The notes below the pieces were generated by a model. It saw nothing but the letters and a program-made list of their open reading frames with translations. It had not been told where the DNA came from and did no database searches. From NCBI RefSeq assembly GCF_001854325.1, contig NZ_CP017756.1, positions 112,880-176,879 on the forward strand: a stretch of 64,000 nucleotides of DNA, written 5' to 3'. Origin of the DNA: Cupriavidus malaysiensis. GTDB taxonomy: Bacteria; Pseudomonadota; Gammaproteobacteria; Burkholderiales; Burkholderiaceae. The translations under genes and the position numbers were made by a program. Shown here piece by piece: positions 33,527 to 42,910 of this stretch (position 1 is its first letter; each line of letters starts with the position of its first letter).

Positions 33527-36500
33527 TTACTTTGACCAGGATGCGGTGCCTGTCTGTCCTTTATCCGAGGTCGCGATCACCTCGACGTAGTTGACGTTCG
33601 CAATCGTGGAAGGATTGAAGAGAACCTGCGACGACGTGATTGACGTCGGCCTCTTGTCGAAGAGCCACCGCAGACCCGAAATGCGACCGGTCTCGATCGA
33701 ACAGCGCGCTGTGAGCTGCAGGCTGGCGCTTACCGAGCCGGATGCCTCAATCTTGCAGACGGGCGACGCGCCACTGACGAGCGTGACCTTGCCCGCCGCC
33801 TGGATGACCGCACCACCGCGGCTTGTGACCTTTGCTACGATAGTGTGCTCGCCAGGTGTCGCGATCTCCAGCACCGCAGGTGTCAGGCTGTTGGTCGTGG
33901 TCAGCACGACTTCGCCATCTACGGAGTAGTCGATCCGCGCTACCACGTCATTCTTCGGCAACTGCTCGACCGCAACCTTCGCCTGGACCTTGTCTGGCGC
34001 GCGCATCCACTTGTCACCGACGGTGACTGAAAGTGAAGCCTTCAGGTCTGTTGGTGGCAGAACCGCAATCTGGTCAGACTGAAGCACCTGTTCGTTCCCG
34101 CGAGTGTCGCGTACCGTGACGGACACACGTTGTTCGCCTGGGATCGTGAAGTCCACACCGATAGCATTGCCGCTCTGCGAGGCGATCGCGGCGCCCGCCG
34201 GCAGCGTCCATTCGAACGAGAACTTCTCGCCGCCAGTCTTCGTTGCGTCAGCTGCAGCCACATAGCCGATTGAGAAGTTGGCTCGCGCCGGAACGCGCAT
34301 GTCGTACTTGGTGACAGTCATCCGCATTTGCGGGAACTGATACGTCCACGAGCGGAGGCGGTAGCTCCCCGTCCGCAGCGACTCCCCTTTGCGGCCGTCC
34401 ACCCAGGATTCGAAACGCACCTCCTGATCGCCGGCCAGCACGGTGTAGTCGACCGGATCGAAGCCCTCCACCTCCCTTCCATTGGGGAGAATCCACTTGC
34501 CGGAGATCGTCTCGTTGTTCGTCTCGGTCGACGTGAAAGGGCTCCCCTGCTGTACCGTGAAGGTGTAGCGCTTTCCTGTTTCGGTCACGTTCGGACCGCG
34601 GATAATCGGAACCGGGATGGAGAGGGGAATTGCCCGGTAACTCGCGGACGCCGTCCGTACGCGGAATTGGTTGTCGATGTTCTGCCCATCGTCAACCCGT
34701 CCGGAAAGCGCGATCTTGTAGACCCCGGCGACCTCGGGAGTAAACGAGAACGAGCTGCCACTGAAGGTCTGCTCGACGGCGTCTTTGGTGCTTCCCTTCA
34801 CCGTCCAGGTGTACACGGTGTTGGCCACCGACGACTCCGCAGTGACTGTAACGGGCCTCCCGACGAATCCGGCGCGTGGCATGTGAATGTCCAGGTCCGG
34901 CCGGGCAAAGCCTTCCACGGTGATGGTGTTGGTGTCGAACGTGGCGCCGGAATGGCGGTTCTTCACCGTGGCACGATACATAAACGTACCCGGCTCGGTG
35001 ATCACAGGGGTGTACCCTGTTTGCCGGGACTCCTGGACCACACTCCATGTCGTGCCCCGGTCGCGCGACTCGTACCAGGTCAATGTGCCGATGTCCATGG
35101 TCCGCTTCGAGTCCATGTACGCGCCGATCACTGGGCGAAAGGCCGTCTTTCCGCCGACCATCCCGGAATCCTGCCGCATGTTCTTCAGCACCGCTTCAAT
35201 GGGTTCACCATTGGCCACGCCGATTTGGGTATCGAAGCCCTTCACCTTTCTGCCAGTCAGCGCGCCGTCCCGAACCAACTCCGCTTCGACGAAGACGGAG
35301 TTCCCGCCGGCCTGCAGCGCCCCGAGGTTCACACTGAATGAGCCATCGGCCTCTGTGGCCAGCGGCTCCGTCGTGAGGGGCTCGAGCGTGACAACGCCCT
35401 TGTTGTTTACGTACCGGACCTTCTTCTGGAAGACCGAGATCCGCCACTCCCCCATCTTCACAGGGTCGTACACGAATTTACCCGCGACGATCGCGCCGAT
35501 TTGCCCCGAGACGGTAGTCTCCTCCGTCGTGATCTGCTTCTCGCGGACAGGTGCGGTGTAGATCGAGATCGTCGTAGGCACCGAGAGCATGCTCAGATCG
35601 GTTGTCCAGACCTGATCGGGGGCGGCGTCGTACCAATAGGTGAGCTTGTACGGTGTCGTCTCCCACAGGCTGCGAACGTCGGTCGTCAGCTGCCGCGCCA
35701 TCGAGTTGTTGCTCCCGACGACCTTGACGGCCTCCCCGTCGTTGACCTTAACATGCAGTCCAGGGAACCGGCCGGCGATCGTCAGGCGGCCAGCGATCAC
35801 GTTGCCCACGAACGTCAGCGGGCTGTCGATCGTGGAGCCGAGGCGAGCCAGGGCCGACTCGGGCGTGAACTTGACCTCCGGTTTCGCCGACTGGATACCG
35901 ACGCCGGTCAACGGGAAGGCGTGCGGCTTCACCGCCGAGAAAAACGTGACAACGTTCGTCTCTGGGTCACGGTATAGCAGGCCCGCCTCGTACTTCACGT
36001 CGTAGGGCCCGGTCTCTTTGAGCTTGCCAGCGTAGTTTGTGAACGTCTTGTCCATTGCGCCAATGGTGTCGTCGAAGAGCACCGCGCAGACAGCACGGCC
36101 ACCGGCAAGCGTCGCAAGCCGGGTGGTCTGAAAGGCTGGATCCTGAAGGCTCCCGGGCACGATGGAGTAGACCCCGCCGATACAGTCCTTTGACTGGGTG
36201 TTGACCTTCGCCCGGAGAATGAACGTCTCCAGGCCGGCAACATAGTCTGACTTGCCGTCGAAGGTCGTCACGCCGATCTGGTCCGCCGGATCCCAGAACG
36301 TCACAGTCGCGATGCCAACCGGCGCGTTCGGCGCGGCGGTGGTCATGATCAGGGTGGATACGCCGCCAGCGACGGTCGAGTCGGACGCCGAGTTCACGAC
36401 CAGGGAGTAACGCCCCTTGTTGGCCGAAAAGTCATAGGCGCTATCGACGGTCTTGGTCTCACCTGGCTGAACCGTGACTCCACCTACCACCATCGGCGCC

Positions 36501-38776
36501 GTCGAGTCGGCGCGCAACGTAGCGTAGATCGGATACACCCCCCCAACGAGGGAGTTATCAGGCAGGCGAATCGGCTCGGACTGCAGAGTCTCCTGGAAGA
36601 TCGTGTTCCGCGTCTTCAGCGCCGGGATGCGGATCGGTTGCTTACGCTCGTTCTGGAGCGGCACCTGCGCCGGCGCGTAGTTGAAAGATAGCGAGGCCTT
36701 TCCGACGTTGCCACTGGAGTCGACCGCCTTGACGGTCAGGACATAGGGCCTGCCGGATTCCAGGCTGGGCGCCAGCACCGGATACTCGAGGCGGTATTGC
36801 GCCGGGGTGGCGCCGTCGCCTGCGGCCGTCTGACGCCACGCCAGGTTGATGGTCTGGTTGGCTGGGCCGCCTTGAAGAACCGCAGACGTGACCCGCGGTG
36901 ACGGATCTACCGTATCCGAGACACTGATGGTGAAGTCGTCGAGCGAGCGGATGGCCTGGCCGTCGCCAACAGTCAGCGCGATTGCCGGTGCGGTGCGATC
37001 CAGCGTCACCGAGCCTTGAAACACGGCCTGGCCGACGTTCCCATAGTTGTCTTCGGCCTCTCCCACAAGCGTGTAGACGCCGTCCGGCGCGCCGGAGAGG
37101 CCAAAGCTGGTTGACCAGCTGTTGTAGGCAAGCTTGTTTGTCACCTGCTTGGGCAGGGCGTACGTGGCCCCCGAGGCGTCCTTCAGATAGGCCCGGATCG
37201 ATGAGACCGTCCACATGTAGTACCGCCAATCGTCCGTCGAGTCCAAGTCGGTCGCGCGAAACGATGCGGTGCCCTTCGCCAGGTCCACCTGCATCTGGTC
37301 CACCACCGGGGGATTGAAGTCCCACCAGCGATACACATACGTTCCCCCAAACACCTCCATCGCCCCGTTGGCCTTGGCGAGATACCAAGGCCCAGAGTCA
37401 TAGCCAAAGCCGCTGTCGAACCGATCGTTCGTCTGCATCTCGCAGGTGGTCTGCCCGGTGGGGATCAGGCAAGTGTATGGAATGCTGCGCAGCAGCACTC
37501 TCGCCTTCTGGTCGTAGTTCCGGGCCTCCACGAAGACTTTGACCCCGGTCACTGTCCATGGTTTGTTCCCATACCGCGGTAGGCCCGGCGCTGCTACGAG
37601 GTCCTCCCATGGACCGCCGTCCCGTTGCATCTGCGCCTTGACACCCTTGGGCGCCTGGTCGACGTCCGGCGAGAGCTTGAGACCTGAGAAGCTCGAGTAG
37701 TACGCAGGGAACGCGATGCCCGCGCTGGTGGCGACATACCCGTAGTAGGTGTTCGGTATCGGAATCGGAATCGACTGCTCGTGATAGACGTACGAGGAAT
37801 CCTCACTTGTCTTGTAAACCTCCTTCCAACCGTACTCTGACCCGTTGTACGCGACGTGGTCAGACTTCCGGAACTTCCAGCGGGTCTTCACTGGGTTCTC
37901 GTAGACTACCGTGCCGGCAACGTACGGTACCCATTTCGCCTGCCTCGAGTCATACACTTCGAGCCAGTACTGCGGCAGCTCATTGTCGATCGCACTATCG
38001 CGCGAGAAGGTGGTCTCATTTCCGGCTCTGTCGGTCACCGTGAAACCGACGGTGTAGTGGCTACGATTCGTCGGCGCGAGGGCCTTTCCCGCGGCGACTT
38101 CGATCGGCACCGTCACCACGCCGCGAGCTGCATCGAGCGTAGCAGCCGCCTCCCGGCGTACGCCATCGACCCTGCTGACGGCAAAGTACTTCGCAGAGGC
38201 CAAGCCGGAAGGGTCTGAGATCTGATCGAGCTGCAGTCCCGCGAGCATCTGGCTGCTCCCGGTGCCGAACTGACTGATCGTGCCGAAGCTGCCGTAGTTG
38301 CGCCTCACATCCATCGCGCCGGTGGTCGTTGGCCCAACGGTGTCGATCACGATAGGGTAGGTATCGGCCTGGACGGTCTGGCCGTTCGAGGCAAGGATCT
38401 CCGCCTTCAGTATGTAGCTGCCGTCGACCGGGGCGGGCAGCTTGAGCAAGGCGCCATAGTAGGACTGCCCGCCGATGGTCATCGTGCTGTCCGCACCGAG
38501 CACCCCGCTCTGTGCCGTACCAACCGTGAGCGTACTTTGCTCTTTCTGGATGGTGATCCGAACCGAGCGAGCAAGACCGCCGCTCAGCGCAAAGGTGATG
38601 TCGCCCACCGGGTTCACGTATTTGTCGCCTGGAGCGACCGTCTTGACAGTTCCGCGCTTGTCCTGGAACTGCAATTGGAGCAGCTCGGCGTTTGCGGACA
38701 ATGAGGTACCGAGCGCAGCGGTGCCGGCCAGGAGTGCCGCCGACAGGGCGGCGGCGCGGCTTTTGACCCTATTCAT
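33527..38776 (-). CDS. Giant exported Ig-like surface protein
   Basis: 1749 residues from the ATG at 38776 (GGGGCAGGAA upstream). The signal peptide is MNRVKSRAAALSAALLAGTA, ending SANA-EL. The rest is almost entirely beta-rich with repeated Ig/PKD-like units, for instance FEWTLPAGAAIASQ, VSVTVRDTRGNEQVL, VYTWTVKGSTKD and HTIVAKVTSRGGA. The N-terminal quarter (DITFALSGGLARSVRITIQK) may correspond to the DUF4165-type region. Large Ig-like proteins are encoded near transfer genes on some IncHI plasmids, where they act at the cell surface. It has its own promoter region with a long palindrome shared with the pilin gene. A mate-recognition or adhesion role is inference. Confidence 0.75.
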   Translation of the reverse strand: MNRVKSRAAALSAALLAGTAALGTSLSANAELLQLQFQDKRGTVKTVAPGDKYVNPVGDITFALSGGLARSVRITIQKEQSTLTVGTAQSGVLGADSTMTIGGQSYYGALLKLPAPVDGSYILKAEILASNGQTVQADTYPIVIDTVGPTTTGAMDVRRNYGSFGTISQFGTGSSQMLAGLQLDQISDPSGLASAKYFAVSRVDGVRREAAATLDAARGVVTVPIEVAAGKALAPTNRSHYTVGFTVTDRAGNETTFSRDSAIDNELPQYWLEVYDSRQAKWVPYVAGTVVYENPVKTRWKFRKSDHVAYNGSEYGWKEVYKTSEDSSYVYHEQSIPIPIPNTYYGYVATSAGIAFPAYYSSFSGLKLSPDVDQAPKGVKAQMQRDGGPWEDLVAAPGLPRYGNKPWTVTGVKVFVEARNYDQKARVLLRSIPYTCLIPTGQTTCEMQTNDRFDSGFGYDSGPWYLAKANGAMEVFGGTYVYRWWDFNPPVVDQMQVDLAKGTASFRATDLDSTDDWRYYMWTVSSIRAYLKDASGATYALPKQVTNKLAYNSWSTSFGLSGAPDGVYTLVGEAEDNYGNVGQAVFQGSVTLDRTAPAIALTVGDGQAIRSLDDFTISVSDTVDPSPRVTSAVLQGGPANQTINLAWRQTAAGDGATPAQYRLEYPVLAPSLESGRPYVLTVKAVDSSGNVGKASLSFNYAPAQVPLQNERKQPIRIPALKTRNTIFQETLQSEPIRLPDNSLVGGVYPIYATLRADSTAPMVVGGVTVQPGETKTVDSAYDFSANKGRYSLVVNSASDSTVAGGVSTLIMTTAAPNAPVGIATVTFWDPADQIGVTTFDGKSDYVAGLETFILRAKVNTQSKDCIGGVYSIVPGSLQDPAFQTTRLATLAGGRAVCAVLFDDTIGAMDKTFTNYAGKLKETGPYDVKYEAGLLYRDPETNVVTFFSAVKPHAFPLTGVGIQSAKPEVKFTPESALARLGSTIDSPLTFVGNVIAGRLTIAGRFPGLHVKVNDGEAVKVVGSNNSMARQLTTDVRSLWETTPYKLTYWYDAAPDQVWTTDLSMLSVPTTISIYTAPVREKQITTEETTVSGQIGAIVAGKFVYDPVKMGEWRISVFQKKVRYVNNKGVVTLEPLTTEPLATEADGSFSVNLGALQAGGNSVFVEAELVRDGALTGRKVKGFDTQIGVANGEPIEAVLKNMRQDSGMVGGKTAFRPVIGAYMDSKRTMDIGTLTWYESRDRGTTWSVVQESRQTGYTPVITEPGTFMYRATVKNRHSGATFDTNTITVEGFARPDLDIHMPRAGFVGRPVTVTAESSVANTVYTWTVKGSTKDAVEQTFSGSSFSFTPEVAGVYKIALSGRVDDGQNIDNQFRVRTASASYRAIPLSIPVPIIRGPNVTETGKRYTFTVQQGSPFTSTETNNETISGKWILPNGREVEGFDPVDYTVLAGDQEVRFESWVDGRKGESLRTGSYRLRSWTYQFPQMRMTVTKYDMRVPARANFSIGYVAAADATKTGGEKFSFEWTLPAGAAIASQSGNAIGVDFTIPGEQRVSVTVRDTRGNEQVLQSDQIAVLPPTDLKASLSVTVGDKWMRAPDKVQAKVAVEQLPKNDVVARIDYSVDGEVVLTTTNSLTPAVLEIATPGEHTIVAKVTSRGGAVIQAAGKVTLVSGASPVCKIEASGSVSASLQLTARCSIETGRISGLRWLFDKRPTSITSSQVLFNPSTIANVNYVEVIATSDKGQTGTASWSK

Positions 38777-38840
38777 TTCCTGCCCCTCTGGAAACATTTC
38801 CACACCGGTAACACTAGCGGCGAGAGGCTGGATTTAATCC

Positions 38841-38881
38841 GTGCGGCAGAAGTCCCCTAGTTAAGGTACCTTCTGCCGCAC
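38841..38881 (-). promoter_or_regulatory. 12-bp-stem palindrome upstream of the giant gene
   Basis: GTGCGGCAGAAG and CTTCTGCCGCAC are perfect 12-bp arms around the 17-bp TCCCCTAGTTAAGGTAC. It lies 64 bp upstream of the giant gene's start and just after the traN stop. The arm sequence and the TAACTAGGGG centre recur upstream of the pilin gene (48403-48443). It could be an operator, or a terminator of the traN transcript, though no T-run follows. Confidence 0.65.
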
Positions 38882-38904
38882 GACTGCTCGGTGATTGCAC
38901 CGAA

Positions 38905-41664
38905 TCAGGTCGGGTTCGGCGGCGCGATGCAGTTATTGAGAGGGGGGGCTGGCAGCGCGTTGTCGTACTCAATTTGGATCGTCAGGAACCCTTCGCCATC
39001 GCCTCCCACCCAGAGGTCACTCTGCGTATTCACAGGTCCCTGCGTCTTGAAGTACGAGGTGACGTCGACGTATGGACGGCCGGAGGGATCCCACTTGGTA
39101 TCAGCCGGGGTGTACTGATCGAAGAGCCGCCAAGAATCATAGAGCTCGCATACCCCTGGCGCCTCGTAGAAGCGCGGGCTGACCAGGACATCCTTTCCAT
39201 TCACCTTGAGCCGGACCATGTCATCCCAGGATCCCTCGACGATGCGGGCGCTCCGGATCAGCTCCGGCCGTTTCACGTAGAAGTCGTAGGATTGCTTCCA
39301 CATCCGGGTGCACCAATCCGAAATGTAGTTGTCCCCGCGCTTGCCCAGGTTGACCTGCATGCAGTTGCTGGATCCGGTCATCGATGTGCACGCGGTGATG
39401 TTGTCGTAGCCATAGTCCGACTGGGGCGTCCCATAGACGATCAGGATGTCTTCTGGCTGAAGCGTCTTGGGTGCGCTCGGGGCGTAGGCCGGAATGGACG
39501 TGTCAGTCTGGTAGCAAACCGGGTCGCTCTTGATCGCCGTGTCCCGTTTCTGCTCGAGCGTCACACCGCTGCCGTCGACAGAGCCGGTCGCGCTGTTGGT
39601 GATCCGCTCCCGCTGCATGGCAGGAATATCGACCAGCTTGGAGAACCCCTGTTGCTCTCCCATGAGCGTCGAGTAGGAGTCGCCATACCCGATATTGTAG
39701 GCAGCCACGTCGTTGGCGTTCTGGGGCACCCGTATGTTGGCTGCGCTCAGCGCGTTGAACCACTCCGACATATCTATCCTGGACCAATCCACCTGCGCCA
39801 GCTGCGCCGGGCTGAATCCGCTGCAGTCCGGCGTCTCCTGGGAGCCATATCCGCCGTTTCCCCGCCACGGGAACAGTTGCGCCTTGATCTGCTGCCCGAG
39901 CACACGCGTCGACAGAGAGCTATAGCAACAGCTGCGCTCCGTCTCCTTCAAACATCCCAAGGGGCCGCTTTGCTCGCAGTACCGCGGGAAGGTGACGCAC
40001 TTCCCCCCCTTCTTCTCCATGCCGACCGTCATCTCCGTGGGCGAGCACGACGTCAACAGCTTCCCGAGGGTTGACACGATCGTATAGACGGCCATGGCCA
40101 TGTTGACGTACTGGAGTGCCGCTGAGGCCATCTCCGCCGCCTGGCTTGCGGCTTCCGTCGCGCCAGCCTCCGCCCCGGCTGACGCACCTGCCTCGGCGGC
40201 CATCTCCGCGCCCAGCTCCGCCGCGGTCGATCCGGCTTGCGCCCCGACCTCGCTCGAGATCGCGCTGGCGGCGCTCGAGGCTGCGGCATCCGTCCCGACG
40301 TCCGCCCCGAACGACTGCAGCATCGAACCAAACTCCGTCGAGAGCGATTGCGTGAGGTCCCCGATCGCCTGCCGCGCGTCGTCGATGATCGTGTCTTTGA
40401 TCCAGTCCATGGCCATGGCATCGACCTGGCTGCGCAAGCTGGCCATGAACGGCATCTTGTAGGCGGCACTGATGAGCTTCACCGCCGCCACGGGTGCGGC
40501 AATCTGAGCGGCCATTCTGCAGCAATCGTTCGAGAGGCCGACGCCAGAGCCAAAGTAGTTGCTGCAATACTTCATCTGGCCGCGGAAGATCTCGGGTGTG
40601 CACTGCTGGATATACTCTCCCGGGTTGGCTGCCCTCGGCTTGGCCAAGGTGCAGCCCGCTGGTAGCCCATCAGCCAGGACGCCATCCAGCTGCCGAATGC
40701 TGCCGCCACATTGCAACGGCACCTTCTCACCCGTCTCCGCGCAGATATCCACCTGTTTGACCACGGTGATGTTCGCCATGCCCGAGCAGTAACCCGTTCC
40801 CCAGAAAAAGGGGTCAGGCACCCACATGCCGGGTTCGCATAGCGACTCCGTTACGCAATCCGGGTCCGCGTGATACACATCCAGGGAGCAGTCCTTCGCC
40901 CGCTTGACGGTCTCCTGAGACCGCTTCGGCGTGCAATTGTTCGCTTCACGGGGTGGCTTTCCGGTTTCGGCACAGACTGCGCCATTTCGAATGGTCTCGA
41001 CGATCTGCGCGGCGGTCACGGCGGCACCAAAGTCGGAGTTGTTCTCGCCCGCCGGCTTGTAGCACTCGTTCCCCATGCAACGCACCGCGGTCTGACAGAC
41101 TTCGTTGACCCCATTTGCACCGTCCGCGGTCTGGGTACAGCCACTGAACAATGAACTGATCAGACCAGGACTGCCAGCAGGATCGTTTCCCATCCCAATA
41201 CCCGTGGCGGTATTGGCCATGTTGTTCGCGAGTGCGGCAGCCTCATCGCGGGTTGCCTTCCCAGTGTTGGCGGAGTTGTAGAGCCACTGGACGGGGTCGT
41301 TCCCGCCGGATTGGGCCGCAGCACGATCCGAGTCATATTGCTGCTTCGATCTCGCTTGGACGTTCGCGGCGTTGCCGCTCCCGCCGTTCTGGGCGGTGAA
41401 GTTCTGGAGGCTCGCCCGCGAACCGGGCACGGAGTCGGAGGCGCACACTTTGGATCCGTCGCATTCTGCTCCAACCTGCGACTCGCCCTTCAGGAGGAAG
41501 TTGGAGAGCGTCAGGATCGTGTCGATCCCCATGGACGTGCCACTGGTGAAGTCGCCCTGGTCAGCCGACGTCATGCCGGACTGTGCGCGTGCTTGGGCAA
41601 CTGGCAGAAACGCCAGGGACGCCGCGGTGAAGGTCGCGACGTAGCGGGAGAAGATGCTTGCCAT
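38905..41664 (-). CDS. traN: TraN-like outer-membrane mating-pair protein
   Basis: 919 residues from ATG 41664 (GAGAGGTGG upstream). The signal peptide (MASIFSRYVATFTAASLAFL, then VAQARAQ) is followed by a very cysteine-rich body: FSGCTQTADGANGVNEVCQT, RCMGNECYKPAGENNSD, CLKETERSCCYSSLSTRVLG. That composition and the position directly after traU identify TraN, which stabilises mating pairs by contacting a recipient outer-membrane protein. An alanine-rich helical insert lies at about residues 430-540 (SSAASAISSEVGAQAGSTAA). It is the last gene of the traC-traN operon. Confidence 0.85.
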   Translation of the reverse strand: MASIFSRYVATFTAASLAFLPVAQARAQSGMTSADQGDFTSGTSMGIDTILTLSNFLLKGESQVGAECDGSKVCASDSVPGSRASLQNFTAQNGGSGNAANVQARSKQQYDSDRAAAQSGGNDPVQWLYNSANTGKATRDEAAALANNMANTATGIGMGNDPAGSPGLISSLFSGCTQTADGANGVNEVCQTAVRCMGNECYKPAGENNSDFGAAVTAAQIVETIRNGAVCAETGKPPREANNCTPKRSQETVKRAKDCSLDVYHADPDCVTESLCEPGMWVPDPFFWGTGYCSGMANITVVKQVDICAETGEKVPLQCGGSIRQLDGVLADGLPAGCTLAKPRAANPGEYIQQCTPEIFRGQMKYCSNYFGSGVGLSNDCCRMAAQIAAPVAAVKLISAAYKMPFMASLRSQVDAMAMDWIKDTIIDDARQAIGDLTQSLSTEFGSMLQSFGADVGTDAAASSAASAISSEVGAQAGSTAAELGAEMAAEAGASAGAEAGATEAASQAAEMASAALQYVNMAMAVYTIVSTLGKLLTSCSPTEMTVGMEKKGGKCVTFPRYCEQSGPLGCLKETERSCCYSSLSTRVLGQQIKAQLFPWRGNGGYGSQETPDCSGFSPAQLAQVDWSRIDMSEWFNALSAANIRVPQNANDVAAYNIGYGDSYSTLMGEQQGFSKLVDIPAMQRERITNSATGSVDGSGVTLEQKRDTAIKSDPVCYQTDTSIPAYAPSAPKTLQPEDILIVYGTPQSDYGYDNITACTSMTGSSNCMQVNLGKRGDNYISDWCTRMWKQSYDFYVKRPELIRSARIVEGSWDDMVRLKVNGKDVLVSPRFYEAPGVCELYDSWRLFDQYTPADTKWDPSGRPYVDVTSYFKTQGPVNTQSDLWVGGDGEGFLTIQIEYDNALPAPPLNNCIAPPNPT

Positions 41665-41674
41665 CGGCCACCTC

Positions 41675-42910
41675 TCAGAAGACACCAACGCAGCAGTCGA
41701 CCCACTGCCACAACATGTAGACCTGATCTTCACCAGTACCCGGACGGGTCCGCCACTCGCCCCACCGCAGGGAGGTTTCTCCGATACGATGTGCGCACCG
41801 CCCCCCGCTGATGGTGGAAAAATCGATCTCCCGTGCGCTGCCGTTTGATGGCATGGACGGCGCGGAAGGACTGGAGATGACCGGCGGCGCGGTAAGGTTG
41901 ATCGGGGCCCCAGCGGTCGGTGCGCCCCCGATCCCACTGGTCGACTCCGAGACAGGGAACATCATCGACACCTTGTAGGCCGACTTTTGCAGCATCGGCC
42001 GGTAGACGGGCTCGCAGGTGCCACCGATGGCATCATCGCCGACCCGAGAATATGCAATGGTGGTCCACGGCAAGCGCGCCATCATGAAGAGTGCGCGTGC
42101 CATTACAAGCGACGAACCCGTCACGGAGCTGCTGTTCCCGTGGTATCCGTTGACCGGGTACGACATGCCCCAGCAACCCATGGCCCAGAACATCATGTCG
42201 TCCGCTTCCTGGCTGATCCCGCTGCTGGCCAAGGTACAGCTGACAGGCAGCGCCAGCATTGCTACTGGATTCGCGAAAAATGCGGTCTCCGGGTTGAGGA
42301 AGAACCCACTCTCCGGGGCATCCCACTGGGGATAGAACATCGACATCTCTGCCAGGTCGAGAGAAAGCGTGTTGTCGGCGCTGCAGCCTGGCACGTTCAT
42401 CATCTGCAGCATTGTCATCAGCGGGAACGAGTACATGTTGAAATGTCGGAACCCACTGAGGGCCCCGTCGCCGCCGAGGGCACCGCGGCCGAGCGGCCCG
42501 GCACCGCTTGGATTGCTCCCATTGAGCGAAATGCCGCCAAGCGTCGGTGAGCAGTACGGGTATCGGGTGGTTTCGATCAGCTTCGAAGGCGTCCAGAAGC
42601 CAACCGTCAAACCAACCGTCGGCAGCTGCCCGCCACCGCCTCGGCAGGTACAGACCATCCGCTTGGTGGCGTTGTACGGTTCCTCGATGCCGTCCTTCGG
42701 GTGAAAGGTACTGAACCCTGCGATACGTAGCGGGAACATCGACGACCAACAGATACCGGTGAAGAGCCGGGACAGGATGCCCGCGTCCGGACACGAGAGC
42801 TTGTTCAGGCCTTGCGTCAACCCCGACGTTCCCTGGGCACGGAGATCGGTGTACCCCCCCGTCATGGCCATAGCGCAAACGAAGAGAACGGCTGCCAGGA
42901 GTCGGCGCAT
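41675..42910 (-). CDS. traU: TraU, F-type pilus assembly / DNA transfer protein
   Basis: 411 residues with a signal peptide (MRRLLAAVLFVCAMAMTGGY, then TDLRAQ). Diagnostic TraU blocks are LSCPDAGILSRLFTGICWSS followed by MFPLRIAGF, VCTCRGGGGQLPTVGLTVGF, and MFWAMGCWGMSYPVNGYHGN. Many cysteines indicate disulfide bonding in the periplasm. Its ATG shares one base with the upstream TAA (TAATG), so translation is coupled. A Pro/Ser-rich insert lies at about 330-360. Confidence 0.93.
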   Translation of the reverse strand: MRRLLAAVLFVCAMAMTGGYTDLRAQGTSGLTQGLNKLSCPDAGILSRLFTGICWSSMFPLRIAGFSTFHPKDGIEEPYNATKRMVCTCRGGGGQLPTVGLTVGFWTPSKLIETTRYPYCSPTLGGISLNGSNPSGAGPLGRGALGGDGALSGFRHFNMYSFPLMTMLQMMNVPGCSADNTLSLDLAEMSMFYPQWDAPESGFFLNPETAFFANPVAMLALPVSCTLASSGISQEADDMMFWAMGCWGMSYPVNGYHGNSSSVTGSSLVMARALFMMARLPWTTIAYSRVGDDAIGGTCEPVYRPMLQKSAYKVSMMFPVSESTSGIGGAPTAGAPINLTAPPVISSPSAPSMPSNGSAREIDFSTISGGRCAHRIGETSLRWGEWRTRPGTGEDQVYMLWQWVDCCVGVF

